64,000 bases of DNA from Chamaelirium japonicum (Eukaryota; Streptophyta; Magnoliopsida; Liliales; Melanthiaceae). Position numbers and translations under genes: made by a program. Location: assembly GCA_947650365.1 (NCBI GenBank), contig OX393553.1, forward strand, positions 38,233,947 through 38,297,946, read 5' to 3'. This document shows, piece after piece, positions 14,096 through 25,058 of this stretch (positions are counted from its first letter, which is position 1; each line of letters starts with the position of its first letter). The notes under the pieces were generated by a model that made no database searches, was not told the DNA's origin, and was given only the letters and a program-made list of their open reading frames with translations.

Positions 14096-14690
14096 TTAGC
14101 CTAAGGACTTTGAAATACTTTGAAATGCCTAAAGAAAAAAACAAACGGTAAAGAAATAAAGAAAAATAATTAATTAAAATAAATAAAATAATATAAGGAG
14201 AAATTTCTTTGGGGGGGTTCATTGAGTAGTCCCTGACAATGTGAACGATTTAGCCGAAGGACTTTAAAATGCTGTGGACAAAAATGCCTTCCAACGAATT
14301 GAACATCGAACGCTGCTGCAAGAGCTAATCGTCGCCGCTACCGAACCGAACCTAGACCTAGCCCTAAGATCTATGGGATGAACCCTAAACCTAGGGTCAT
14401 TAAACAAACCATGAACCGAACGACACCGTCGCCGGAGCAACTGGTTGCTGCCCCCAATGCCTCTGCTACTGCCGCCGCCGGAGCTACTCGGGAGAGATGA
14501 GAGAAGAAACCGGGGGAGGGCAATATCGGGTTTACCAAAAAAAGATAGGGATCTTAGGCTAAATGAAACTTTAGAGCGTCATGTTCATACGATGGATTTG
14601 TTGTCAGGGATCTCTCACACATTAACCCAAAAACTTTTGTGAAAAATGAAATGAAAAAACAAAATAGGATGACTACGAAAGAAAGAAAGA
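14096..14690. repeat. Dispersed repeat splitting the relic LTR
   Basis: It contains CTAAGGACTTTGAAAT and, at 14,226-14,420, a stretch also present at about 24,785-25,010. Both share GTCCCTGACAA, a GGACTTTAAAATGCTGTGGA-like block, the ACCGAACC / ACCTA series and GGGATGAACCCTA. A shorter match occurs near 28,467-28,610. The segment at 14,525-14,635 resembles 60,545-60,640. I see no open frame worth calling and do not recognise the family. Confidence 0.5.
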
Positions 14691-15185
14691 TAGGAGGGGA
14701 AAGACAAGCAATGGTCACGATCATCCGAACCATCCGAACTCATTTCCACATCCATCATCCATCCATTTGCACTTGTGTAGTCTTCCTCTAGTTTAAATCA
14801 TGCACTGTATTGGCTCATTATAGTCTTCTCTCAGCCGAATTATCATAATTATCATTTTTTCACTGCTCTTCAGAAAAGGCTTCAAAGCGTATTGTGCATC
14901 ATCCATTGAATCGCTGTGAGAATATCCACAACTTAGTTGCGATGCAATTGGGCTGATTGCATCGAGAACCACGTCAATTTTTCGAAAAACAAATATGAAA
15001 TTATCGATAAAAATAATAATTTAGACTATTGGGCCTTGTATTTTTCATGCATACAATGTTTGAGAGCAAACGAATATGTCAATTTGTCCATAAGAAAGTC
15101 TACTATGCAGTGGGGCAGAAACAATCATACAATTTACGTGTAGTATGAGAGTTTAAAGTAGCAATTTGACTGATCAATGCACGGA
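14690..15185 (-). mobile_element. Relic Athila-type LTR, U3 start side
   Basis: This aligns by eye along its whole length with 54,005-54,510 in the complete minus-strand LTR. Shared elements in order are the GTAGTCTTCCTCTAG block, CTTCAGAAAAGGCTTC, GAGAATATCCA, a GATTGCATCGAGAACC block, ATTATCGATAAAA, TTCATGCATACAATGT and AGTCTACTATGCAGTGG. It is far more diverged than the LTRs of the 34-54.5 kb composite, so it is an older solo LTR or remnant of the same family. Confidence 0.75.
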
Positions 15186-15365
15186 TGTCATCTAGCGGCT
15201 ACTGCCATCTTGGTTGTCATTTAGTTTGTTCTTGAGCTCGTAATTGGCGATGGCAGACTCGTGCTTGAGTTTTTAATTGCTTCCATTTGACTTCAATTTT
15301 ATGAAACATTTTAATAACATGTCTATCTTTTTTTACTCCTACCAAAAAAAAGGGTTATTGGTGAT
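15186..15365. other. No recognisable feature
   Basis: Ordinary AT-rich sequence lies between the relic LTR and the 828-bp tandem units. No gene or repeat is recognised. Confidence 0.5.
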
Positions 15366-17020
15366 AGGTCCTCCTCCTAACATATGGTATTTAAAGTTGG
15401 TCAACATCAGTTATTGGTGAAAGACTGATCCTCCCGATTGGTAAATGTCAAAATTACCCCTTCGGGGAAGCTGTACATGTGAGCACGGATCCGAGCATAA
15501 CCCCTACATGTAGCTGTACATGTGGGCTTGATCTGAGCTTGACATAATTAGCATCGTAGCAAAAAAGAGTCACAATATTTGAAAATCGTTACTATTTTGC
15601 TATAGTAAAATCATTGTAGCTAAAAAACATTTATGAAATTTATCGAAAAAAAACTTTTTTTTATGAAAAAGATTTTTTTTTTTCTATAATGAAATCACTG
15701 TAGCGAAAGAGTAACAATCTATACAGATTGAGTAAAAATCTTTGTTGAGTAACAATCTGTCCAAATTGTTACTCTTTTGCTATAGTGAAATCACTGTCGC
15801 AAATTTTTTATTTTGAGAAATCTTGTCGGGAAAATATTGCTACAGTGGAATCACTGTAGCAAAATAGTAACAATCTTTGTAGAGTAACAATCTGTGCAGA
15901 TTGTTACTCTTTTTCTACTGTGAAATTATTGTAGCAAATTATTTTTTTAGTGAAATCGCAACCCAAATTTTTTTTGCTTCAGTGAAATAATAGTAGCGAA
16001 TCCGGGATTTAGTTCTGTGGAGACAATGACAAAGGGGAATGCTCTAAGGGGCAGTTTGGTCTTTAAAAGGGGATAAAAGTCACACATGGGACTTGTTCTA
16101 GCTGCATCCTTTTCGGGAGGGATCTGGTGCAACACCTTCTTGTTGGTTGTCCTTCCCCTTAAACTGATCTCTTGTCAGGGACTATTCATTATAGGTCCTT
16201 GTAACATATGGTATTTAGAGATAAAGTCGGTCAACATCAGTTATTGGTGAAAGGTTCTATCAATTGGTAAATGACAAACTTATCCCTGCGTTCAGTTGTA
16301 CATGTAAGCACCGGTCCGAATTTGACCACTACGTACGTGTAGTTGTACATGTGAGCACCAATCTGAATTTGACCCTACATGCAGCTATACATGTGGTCCC
16401 TGTCCAAGTTTAGCTATAAGCTTTACAACAAGCTATAAGAGTAACAATCTTTGAAATTATTGCTCTTTTGCTGCAATGAAATCACTGTGGTTTTTTTTTT
16501 TTGGAGAAATCTTGTTGGAAAAAAAATTGATATAGTGAAATCTCTGTAGCAAAAGAGTAACAAGCTGTATAGATTGAGTAACAATCTTTGTTGAGTGGCA
16601 ATCTGTGCAAATTTTTACTCTTTTTACTACAGTAAATTCATTATAGCCTTTTTTTTGTTGAGAAATATCGTTGAGAAAAAAAATTTTCTTTGTAACAATC
16701 TTTGTAGAGTAACAATCTGTGCATATTGCTACTCTTGCTACATTGAAATTATAGTAGCAAATTAATTTTTTGTGAAATCGAGTCTGAAAAAAAAATGCTA
16801 CAATGAAATTATTGTAGCAAATCCGCGGATTGAGTCTTGTAGTGACAAGGGTGAAGGGGCATGCTTTAAGGGGCAGTTTGATCCTTCAAATAGGATAAAA
16901 ACATGTGTGGGACTTGCTCTAGTAGCATCCTTTTCGAGAGGGACCTAGTGCAACACCATCTTGTTGACTGTCCTTTTTCATAAACCGATATCTTGTTAGA
17001 GAACGTTCACTATAGTTCCT
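15366..17020. repeat. Two tandem ~828-bp units rich in small palindromes
   Basis: Unit 1 (15,366-16,193) and unit 2 (16,194-17,020) share their order throughout. Each has AACATATGGTATTTA, GTCAACATCAGTTATTGGTG, an ATTGGTAAATG block, repeated GTAACAATCT and ATCACTGTAGC motifs, and a GGGACTTGCTCTAG-like stretch. Each ends in CTTGTTGGTTGTCCTT and a GGGACTATTCATTATA-like end. A third start appears at about 17,012. The second half of a third unit occurs at 24,534-24,765, beyond the LTR element at 17,570-24,389. That element therefore apparently inserted into a longer array. No coding capacity is seen. Confidence 0.75.
15840..15910. other. Adjacent perfect palindromes in unit 1
   Basis: CTACAGTGGAATCACTGTAG at 15,840-15,859 is a dyad with 8-bp arms. 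At 15,881-15,910, AGAGTAACAATCT and its reverse complement form 13-bp perfect arms around GTGC. Degraded versions recur through both 828-bp units. Cruciform or hairpin potential is evident; a function is not. Confidence 0.8.
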
Positions 17021-17569
17021 TCTAACATATGATAGTAAAAAACCAATTCATGAGGTTGAACTTCATATTCTTCTTCAAATCTAATGTCAAGAATAATCCA
17101 TTCACAAGGGATCATGAGGAATAAGATGAAACCCATTCATGAAAAAGAAGAAGAAACTCACTTGCGAGGAAGAACCCATTCAGGAGGAAGAACATGAACC
17201 CTTTGGGTAAAAGCATGAGGAAGAAAATGAAACTTATTCATGGCGAAGGAACCCATTCGCAAAAAGAAATAATACACTCATGAGGAAGGAATCCATTTGG
17301 GAGGAGGAGATGAAACCCATTCGTGACAAAAGAGAAAAACTCATTCAGGATCTAGGAATCCATTCATGACTAAAAGATGAAACGCATTCGTGATGAAGGG
17401 ATCTATTTGGGAGGATGAATATGAGAACCATCATTGAATATAAAAATTTTAATACTAACTTTGGATAATTTTTCTTTGTCTTTTTCCTCTAAGATTTTGT
17501 TCTTTATGGTGAGGGGTACAAAGGTCTAATAAAAAACATAAGAGGGTGGAATAGCAGTTAAATATGTTC
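17021..17569. repeat. Truncated third unit start and degenerate GAAGAA/CCCATTC minisatellite
   Basis: After about 70 bp resembling the start of the 828-bp unit, 17,090-17,430 holds irregular ~30-36 bp repeats. They are built from AACCCATTCATGAGGAAG-like words with many variants. The rest is AT-rich. No reliable open frame was found. Confidence 0.55.
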
Positions 17570-18144
17570 TGTGGGGGAGAATTTCGGCCGTCATACATAA
17601 CCCCCCTCCAACAGTCGATTGAAGGTTTAACCCTTCGGGATATAGCACGCTGTGAAGCGCTAAGGGGTCAAGTGTGGAGCTGTCACACAGTCACTGTTGA
17701 GATAGAGAAAGAGGGAGATAGAGAATTGACACAAGATGTGGTAACGAAGTTCGGCCAAAGCCTACGTCTCCGTGTGGTAAGACGTAACCTTTAAATCACC
17801 TATTACTGAAAATTAAAGCTACTCTCGACAGGCTGAGGAGTGCTTCTTACAAGTAGTCAGAGGGTAGAGAGGGTTTAGAAGTCTGAAGACCAGAAAACCT
17901 AGAGAGCTCTGGAAAATAGAAAGTGGAATAATGAAATATCCATCTGGATTATTTACAGGATTGGCTATATATATGGGTTTGGAAATTTTCTACGAATATT
18001 CTCTAAAATATCAGGAGTTAAGGCAATTATCCGGGGGATTTACCAGTCTCTGGATGGTATGTGCGGGCCCCACTGTCGTCTTCGTGGGCCCTAGGCAGGG
18101 CTGCGGGTCCCACTGTCAGGCGTTAGCCAGATTTTGCACCCACA
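17570..18144 (-). repeat. 3' LTR (575 bp)
   Basis: The reverse complement starts TGTGGGTGCAAAATCTGG and ends CTCCCCCACA. A TATATATA box lies at 17,966-17,974 on the minus strand. It pairs with 23,803-24,389 and is clearly diverged from it by substitutions and small indels. The element is therefore not recent. Confidence 0.88.
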
Positions 18145-18168
18145 GTTATCCCCTCCCAGTTAGGCAGG
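18145..18168 (-). other. Polypurine tract of the minus-strand element
   Basis: Read on the minus strand, CTGGGAGGGGATAAC lies immediately before the 3' LTR start TGTGGG. This is where plus-strand DNA priming is expected, and it agrees with the orientation given by the primer site at the other end. Confidence 0.65.
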
Positions 18169-18426
18169 TGATAACCTAGCTGGCTGGGATTTCGTGATGC
18201 AAAACTACTTTGCCGATGTCGAGGTGGCTCAGTGAGCATTGGAAAGAATCTGTCGACCCTCTCCCAAGGGCCGACCAAAGTGTCTGCAGACCCGTTGTCC
18301 AGGGCCGACCATTGCATCTGCCGACCCCCTGCCAAAGGCCGACCAAAGTGCCTGTCGACCCCCTGCCTAGTTATGACCAAGTAGGGTGCAGAGGTAGCGC
18401 CATCGAAGGCCAGCCGATGGACCACC

Positions 18427-18870
18427 CGGTCGGTTGCGGCGATCAGTCCGTCGCGACGGTCGGTCGTGGCATCCGGTCATGGCGTCCGGTCGTGGCGATC
18501 GGTCGTGGAGACCGTTCGTGGCGTCCGATCGTGGCGTCTGGTCAGTCACGACGATCGATCGTGGCGATCGGTCGGGTCGATCGGTCAGGGCGATCAGTCG
18601 TGATGATTGGTTGTGGTGATCGGTCACGACAATCGGTCGTCCCGTATGACCGACCAACCGAATTTTGGTGGTCGGGTGCCAGAAGGCTTTTGGCACCCAA
18701 TCTAGTCTGTTATGTACCCGACAGTGACGATCGGTCAAGGCGACCGGCCAAGGTGATCGATCATGATGATCGATCGCGGTGATCGGTCATGGCGGTTGGT
18801 CGGTCGGTCGCAGCAATCGATCGTGACGATCAGTCATAGCGATCGGTTGTGGCGGTTGGTCACAGTGCCA
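18427..18870. repeat. GATCGGTC-type short tandem repeat
   Basis: Dozens of variants of GCGATCGGTCGTGGC follow one another at spacings of roughly 10-20 bp. Open frames across this stretch, encoding DRSRRP-like strings, are by-products of the repeat and appear on both strands. Confidence 0.85.
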
Positions 18871-19075
18871 GGAGTTGGTGTTCGGTGAAGTTGAGGATAA
18901 TTTTCATAACAATTTGAAAATGACGTCCCTGTGAAGGTGTCAGATAGAGCTGCTATTCAATCCTCAATGGATGATAGCTGTTTGCAATTGAGTTATATGT
19001 TGGCTTGTATTCTTAATGGGCTTCCACTCTCTCAAGTTGGAGACCTTTCTCTAAAAGAGAAATAGTGGTTTTGTT

Positions 19076-19735
19076 TAATGTCGAGGCAGCGAGAGCGCCT
19101 CGGACTTTGTATTCGAGTGCCAAGGGCAGGGCCTTGGATTTTGTTGAATGCCGAGGTGACGAGAATGCATCGGACTTTGCATTCGAGTGACAAGCGAAGG
19201 GCCTTGGACTTTGTTGAATGCCAAGGCGGCGAGAGTGCCTCAGACTTTGCATTCGAGTGCTAAGGCTGTCTCCTTGGACTTTATTGAATGCCAAGGCGGC
19301 GAGAGCACCTTGGACATTGTAGTGCCAAGGGCTATCTCCTTGGACTTTATTGAATGCCAAGGCAGCGAGAGCACCTCGGACTTTGCATTTGAGTAGGACT
19401 ATCTCCTTGGACTTTATTAAATACCCAGGCGGTGAGAGAGCCTCGGACTTTGCATTCGAGTGCCAAGGGCTGTCTCCTTGGACTTTATTGAATGCTGAGG
19501 CAGCGTGAGCGCCTCGGACTTTGCATTTGAGTGCCAAGGGCTGTCTCCCTGGACTTTATTGAATGCCGAGGCAGCGAAAGTGCCTCGGACTATGCATTCA
19601 AGTGCCAAGGGTTGTCTTCCTGGACTTTATTGAATGCCGAGGCGGCGAGAGCGCCTCGGACTTTACATTCAAATGCCAAGGGCTGTCTCCCTGGACTTTA
19701 TCGTTTACTGCCAAGGATGTCTCCTTGGCCTTTTT
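19076..19735. repeat. ~68-bp minisatellite, about 9-10 copies
   Basis: Units contain GGACTTTATTGAATGCC, AGGCGGCGAGAGCGCCTCGG, TTTGCATTCGAGTGCC and AAGGGCTGTCTCC. Unit starts are near 19,138, 19,205, 19,277, 19,340, 19,410, 19,480, 19,552, 19,624 and 19,693. Repetitive frames on both strands are not genes. Confidence 0.9.
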
Positions 19736-19896
19736 TATTGATGGGGGTTATAATTCAGAGTACTCAATGTACTGCCTTTGAATCGGTTGAAATTAGGCGA
19801 AGTGCCATTTCAGTCGAACCTACGTCAGGGCATGTAGTTTTGTACTATTGTAGGTTAGTCGGCCATGTCGCAACCTGAACGGAACTAACTATAATT

Positions 19897-21050
19897 TTGA
19901 ATATTGGTTGATTATGGGGAGACCCTGTGCGATCAAACTAATCTTGTCTTCGATTGGTCAAGCCATGACTCTTATCGACCTAACCGATTACTGGGTACGA
20001 CACGGGTGTCTTTAGACACTAGTTGATCGTGGGGAGACCCTGTGCGATCAAACCAGCGAAGGGTCACGGAGCTCACACCTTTGCATTTGCTAGCTGATCG
20101 TGGGGAGGCCATGTGCGATCGAACTAGTCTTGTCTTCGGTTGGTCGAGGCATGGCTCTTACCGACCCAACCGATTACGGTGTACAAAGCAAGTGCCTTTT
20201 GTGACGACCAAAATCCAATAGGCCAAGAGCCGAGACTCCTGAGGCTGTGATGCCAAGATGGATGAGGTGAGGTGTACAAGGCCAGAGCACCTGCTTCGTA
20301 CCCCACAATCGGTTGGGTCGGTAAAAGCCTTGCCTCGACCAGCCGAAGAAAAGACTAGTTCATTCGCACAGGGCCTCCCCACGATCAGCTAGCAAATGCA
20401 AAGGTGTGAGCTCTGTGACCCTTCGCTGGTTTGATCACACAGAGTCTCCCCATAATCAACCAGCATCTAAAGGTGTAATGTTGGTTGATTATGGGAAGAC
20501 CCTGTGCGATCAAAGTAATCTTGTCTTCGATTGGTCAAGGCAAGACTCTTATCGACCTAACCGGTTGCGGGGTATGACATGGATGTCTTTAGACACTAGT
20601 TGATCGTGGGGAGACCCTGTGCGATCAAACCAGCGAAGGGTCATGGAGCTCGCACCTTTGCATTTGCTAGCTGATCGTAGGGAGGCCATGTGTGATCGAA
20701 CTAGTCTTGTCTTCGGTTGGTCGAGGCATGGCTCTTACCAACCCAACCAGTTACGGGGCACAAAGCAGGTGCCTTTTGTAACGACCAAGATACAATAGGA
20801 CAAGAGCCAAGACTCCTGAGGCTGTGATGCCAAGATGGATGAGGTGAGGTATACAAGGCCAGAGCACCTGCTTCGTACCCCGCAACCGGTTGGGTCGGTA
20901 AGAGCCTTGCCTCGACCAGCCGAAGAAAAGACTAGTTCGTTCGTACAGGGCCTCCCCATGATCAGCTAGCAAACGCAAAGGTGCGAGCTCCGTGACCCTT
21001 CACTGGTTTGATCACACAGGGTCTCCCCACGATCAACCAGCGTCTAAAGG
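19897..21050. repeat. Tandem pair of ~577-bp inverted-repeat units
   Basis: Unit 1 (19,897-20,478) and unit 2 (20,479-21,050) are direct copies. Within each, a ~190-bp left arm has GCTAGCTGATCGTGGGGAGG, GGTTGGTCGAGGC and CCGACCCAACCG. It is followed by a ~85-bp spacer (GAGGCTGTGATGCC, GATGGATGAGGTGAGG) and then by the same arm in reverse complement. The arms would form a long hairpin. Further direct copies of the arm continue at 21,408-21,780. Confidence 0.85.
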
Positions 21051-21285
21051 TGTAACATCCACCCCAAACACACAAGATATTGTCCGCTTTGCCCGTGCTC
21101 GTACAAAAACTTCTTGGGGAGGTCACCCATCATAGTACTGCTCTCGTCCGAGCATGCTTAATTACAGAGTTCTTACAAAATCCATAGCGGTGCACAGTTT
21201 TAAAACACATTTACTATGTTTGGGAGGGGAAATTATATAAGTAGCTCATGATCTCCTTCTCTCCAGGCGATGTAGGGCTAAATCA
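21051..21285 (-). mobile_element. Cassandra-like TRIM LTR with 5S rRNA-like core
   Basis: On the minus strand the 235-bp segment starts TGATTTAGCCCTACATCGCC and ends GGGGTGGATGTTACA, with CAAAGCGGACAATATC just before the end. These are hallmarks of Cassandra LTRs. Between them, at about 21,095-21,200, is a degraded 5S rRNA sequence with recognisable AATTAAGCATGCTCGGACG, GAGAGCAGTACTA and TGATGGGTGACCTCCC. No flanking target duplication or second LTR was found, so it may be a solo LTR or a fragment caught in the surrounding duplications. It is too diverged to be a working 5S gene. Confidence 0.8.
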
Positions 21286-22149
21286 TGGCCTTGTACACCT
21301 CACCTCACCTCATCTTATCCATCTTGGCATCTCAACCTCAGGAGTCTTGGCTCTTGGCCTATTGGATTTTGGTCGTCACCGAGGCCATGTGCGAAGGAAG
21401 TAGTCTTATCTACGGCTGGTCGAGGTAAGGCTGTTACCGACCCAACCGGTTATGGGGTACGAAGCAGGTGCCTTTAGACGTTGGTTGATCGTAGGGAGAC
21501 CCTGTGTGATCAAACCATTGAAGGGTCATGGAGCTCGCACCGTTACGTTTGCTAGCTGATCGTGGGGAGGCCCTGTGCGAACGAACTAGTCTTTTCTTCG
21601 ACTGGTCGAGGCAAGGCTCTTACTGACCCAACCGATTGTGGGGTACGAAGCAAGTGCCTTTAGACGTTGATCATAGGAAGACCTGTGTGATTAAACCAAC
21701 GAAGGGTCATGGAGTTTGAACCATTGCGTTTGCTAGCTGATCGTGAGGAGGTCCTGTGCGATCAAACTAGTCTTGTCTTCACCTCGACAGTGGCGAAGCA
21801 CTGGTTGATCAAGAGTTTGAGGAGGACGTACATACGAAAGGTGACCAGTTACCGTTTTATTGATGACTCATAAGATATTACATCATGGATTTCAGATAAA
21901 TGATATTCTGAGATGTCGACAATTCATGGCATCCTACTATGATCGGTCGACGGGATGCTTCCGTCTCAGGTGACATTATCGGCTGCCGGAACCATGGATT
22001 ATGCAAGATTCTTTCTCCTCGATTGTAGAGGAGAAGTCCTGAAAGGACCCCTATCCTTATTTGAATTCCTTGAGATGTCCCTCCTGCCAAATGTCTTCCA
22101 AGTGATGTATAAGTGACTTGCATCTCACTGTTGGGTGTCCGTGGCATCG
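21286..22149. other. Repeat-arm copies and unassigned internal sequence
   Basis: The first ~120 bp repeat the hairpin spacer (CACCTCACCTCATC, GGTCGTCACC). Positions 21,408-21,780 repeat the left arm twice. The remainder up to the gag relic has no recognisable motif. Confidence 0.6.
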
Positions 22150-23780
22150 ATGAAAGTTGCAGTAGACTGATCTGTCTGCCATGTGCTTCGAATCAAGCTG
22201 GAGAGGGTTCGACCACTTGAGAAAGTTTTCGTGCTAGATTTGCTTGAGGATGATGTCGATGGGCCAATTCTAGTCGGTGAACGTGGCCCTCCAAGGCTCT
22301 GCGGGTCTATCGCCTGCCCGCTTCGGCCTCTTAGAAGTTCGATCTTTCTTAGCTTGAGAGTTAAGAGGTTGGGCTGCAGGTCTCACTGGATCCATGTCCG
22401 AAGGGCTCTTCTTGAGGTTGCAACTCTGGCGACCACCTTGATCTCTCGCTGGATCTGATCGAATAGCACTCCGAGAGAGGTAGGTGGATTACGAATTAGG
22501 TCATCGTAGCACAGGACATTCTGGAATGCCAGCACGATCACTTTGTCATCGAGGTGACGTCCGGAGAGCGAAACGTGCTCATTCCATAACCTCCGAGTGA
22601 ACTCTTGGAGGGTTTCATCCGATCCTATCCTGAGCCGGTAGAGGGAGTCCAGTATCTACTTTGGTTTGAGATTCAGCTGATAGTGCTAAACGAAGAGGTC
22701 TGCCAGATCCTTATAAACTAGCTCACGGAGCCCTCCTGGATATGGTGATACCAATCGAGGGACAGGTCATCGAAGCTTCTGGCGAAGGTGCGACACAGGG
22801 TTTGGTTGTCGCAGTCGTGCAGTGTCAACGCTTGTTTGAAAGTGAGGATGTGCTGCGTCGGGTCTCCCGTTAGGCAATTGAACTTGGGGAGAGATGGAGT
22901 CCTCTAGCTCTGACGGAATGGTATTTGAAGAATTTGTCGATTAAGAGGTCCCTCGAAGGCATGGGTGTTCCAACGATCACCTCGTTGGTCTGACTGATGC
23001 TCTGCCATGGCTTGATCGTTGTAGTGATACTGCCGAACTCTAAGGAGGTGAACACCATTCTGAGTATTCTTCACGATGCAGGGATCAAAGGATGACTCGA
23101 AACCAAGTAGCTCAAGGTAACGAGCAGACTCGTCAAGATACTCCCAGATTGTCGGTCTAGGAGGAATGGGCGAAGATCCTCTCGAGAGCGACCCGAGGGA
23201 TCATCACGGAGTATCGGTGACAGATCGTTAGAAAGGAGCGGGAGATGGATCGATCGACCTGCGAATGTCTACTCTGTCGTTGATACCGGCCGCTGACCGA
23301 GGGAGATTGGCTCTTGCTTTGACGGCGAAGCATCGGAGAAAGTCTCTCTCAACCATAAGAGCAGCATTCTGCTTCATTAGGGTCAAGAGTTGGAAGTCTT
23401 TCGCCGAGATCTGATATGTTGCTTGAGGGTCCACGACGGGCAAGGCATGCGCTTTCCCGAGGCACTAAGAAGTTGCGTCGGCGAGCTAAGGAGATTGTCG
23501 AGATTGAGCCGGAGTTGTATGGTCGACTAACTGACATCTCCTTGAATTACCAGTAGGTTGTTGCTCATGATATTGGCTTGTCACAAACTTACGACTCATT
23601 GAGAGAGGCGTAGGATGTCCGGATGGACATTGGGATGAAAATTGCTTCCCTTCGACTGGTCCACAGGTCATATCTTTGCCATTCAGGTAGCGATGGAGAC
23701 AGATTAATTGCTCGGGCAATCGGTGGTTGCTGCTTGACCGATGGAGCTGGAAAGCCTGGAGGTCGCAAGTCAATAGGGAA
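22150..23780 (-). pseudogene. Decayed retrotransposon gag
   Basis: Read from the primer site leftwards, the minus strand gives gag-like peptides broken by stops and frameshifts. The best stretch, at about 22,735-22,880, reads FNCLTGDPTQHILTFKQAL and continues with LCRTFARSF and DLSLDWYHHI. This is the DP-x2-H-x3-F followed by W-pattern typical of retrotransposon gag capsid domains. About 22,150-22,200 gives CNFHRCHGHPTVRC, reminiscent of a cysteine-histidine segment. The position directly after the primer site fits gag. No continuous frame survives, so it cannot supply capsid in this state. Confidence 0.7.
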
Positions 23781-23784
23781 GATC

Positions 23785-23802
23785 CCATAGATGGTGCCAA
23801 AT
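23785..23802 (-). other. Primer binding site
   Basis: The minus strand reads ATTTGGCACCATCTATGGGA straight after the LTR end. It resembles the TTTGGCGCCGTCTGTGGGA class of Ty3/gypsy primer sites with C-to-T-type decay. Confidence 0.65.
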
Positions 23803-24389
23803 TGTGGAAGAGGATTTCGGCCGTCATACGTAACCCCCTTCCAATAGTCGATTGAAGGTTTGACCTTTCGGGATATGGCACGTTGTGAAGCGCTAAAGGG
23901 TCAAGTGCTGAGCTGTCACACAATCACTGTTGAGATAGAGAAAGAGGGAGATAGAGAATTGACACAAGATATGGTAACGAAGTTCGACCGAAGACTACGT
24001 CTTCGTGCGGTAAGACGCAACCTTTGAATCCACTATCACTGAAAATAAAAAGCTAATCTCGATAAGACGAGAAGTGCTTTTTACAAGTACTCAGAGGGTA
24101 AAGAGGGTTTAAAAGTTTGAAGACCAGAAGGCTCAAAGAGCTTTGAAAAACAGAAAGTGGAAAGTGGAATAATGAAGTATATATCCATCTGGATTATTTA
24201 CAGGATTGGCTATATATAAGGGTTTGAAAATATTCTAGAAATATTCCATGAAATATCAGGAGTTAAGGCAATTATCCAGGGGATTTACGAGTCTCCGGAT
24301 GGCATGTGCGGGCCCCACTGTCGTCTTCGTGGGCCCTAGGCAGGGCTGCCGGTCCCACTGTCGGGCGTTATCCAGATTTTGCACCCACA
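23803..24389 (-). repeat. 5' LTR (587 bp)
   Basis: The reverse complement begins TGTGGGTGCAAAATCTGG and ends CCTCTTCCACA. It pairs with 17,570-18,144. A TATATATA-like box lies near 24,210-24,220. Confidence 0.88.
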
Positions 24390-25048
24390 TGTTTGACTGA
24401 CGAAATTGGACGGAATGGGGGTTAAGTCTAATAATGATTAAAAGGGGCATGACTTACAAAATAGCATATAATTTTTGGGGTAAGTCAAATTTGTCCATTT
24501 ATTTTCGTCAAATCGCGCCCTCCAAAATAAATTTATGCTAATATGAAATCACTGTAGCAAATCCACAAGTTGAGTCCTGTAGATACAAAGACGAAGGGGC
24601 ATGACTTAGGGGCGGTTTGGCCATTAAAAAGTATGAAAAGTCATGTGTGGGACTTGCTCTAGCTACATTCTTTGAGGGAGGGACTTTGTGCAAGACCATC
24701 TTATTGGTTGTCCTTCCCCTTAAACGCATAAACCGGTCTTTTGTTAGGGACCGTTCACTAAAGTTTCCCTAGGGGACTTAGTGAGCCGTCCCTGACAAAG
24801 ACATCAGTTAAACTAAAGGACATTGAAATGTTGTGGATGAAAAGTCCCTCCACAGCATTTCAAATTTTTTGTTGCATGTCATCGAACCACAGATCGCCAC
24901 TACCGAACCAAACCTAAACCTACTCCTAAACCAAGGATCTATGGGTCATGGGATGAACCCTAGACCAGAGATCTAAACCGAACCCTAAAACCAAACCCTA
25001 ATCGTACGTCTTCGCTTTCTCGCCGCCACAGGGGCGGTGATGGCGAGC
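24390..25048. repeat. Partial third 828-bp unit and dispersed repeat copy
   Basis: Positions 24,534-24,765 match the second halves of the tandem units at 15,366-17,020 (ATCACTGTAGCAAATCC, GGGACTTGCTCTAGC, ACCATCTTATTGGTTGTCC). Positions 24,785-25,048 match the repeat at 14,226-14,420. No coding frame is seen. Confidence 0.65.
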
Positions 25049-25058
25049 AACTGCACCT

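Larger units (their letters stand above)
17570..24389 (-). mobile_element. LTR retrotransposon with decayed gag and no visible pol
   Basis: Two LTRs (17,570-18,144 and 23,803-24,389) start TGTGGGTGCAAAAT and end CACA when read on the minus strand. A primer site reading TTTGGCACCATCTATGGGA adjoins the right LTR, and a purine tract adjoins the left one, so the element runs on the minus strand. The flanking 5 bp are TGTTC and TGTTT, a target duplication with one mismatch. The internal 5.7 kb carries gag remnants next to the primer site. The rest holds tandem repeats, inverted-repeat units and an embedded Cassandra-like LTR. No protease, RT or integrase is seen, so it would depend on another element for movement. 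The primer-site type suggests Ty3/gypsy affinity, which is inference. A related LTR begins at 63,475. Confidence 0.85.

Noticed and set aside
18210-18782. 190-codon frame with DRSRRP repeats
   Set aside because: It is generated by the GATCGGTC short tandem repeat; long frames exist on both strands of the same repeat.
21095-21200. 5S rRNA gene
   Set aside because: Too many substitutions and missing 5' third; its context matches a Cassandra-like LTR rather than a 5S gene unit.
15366-21780. CRISPR-like arrays from regularly spaced repeats
   Set aside because: Plant repeat context, repeats directly abutting without unique spacers, and no cas genes.
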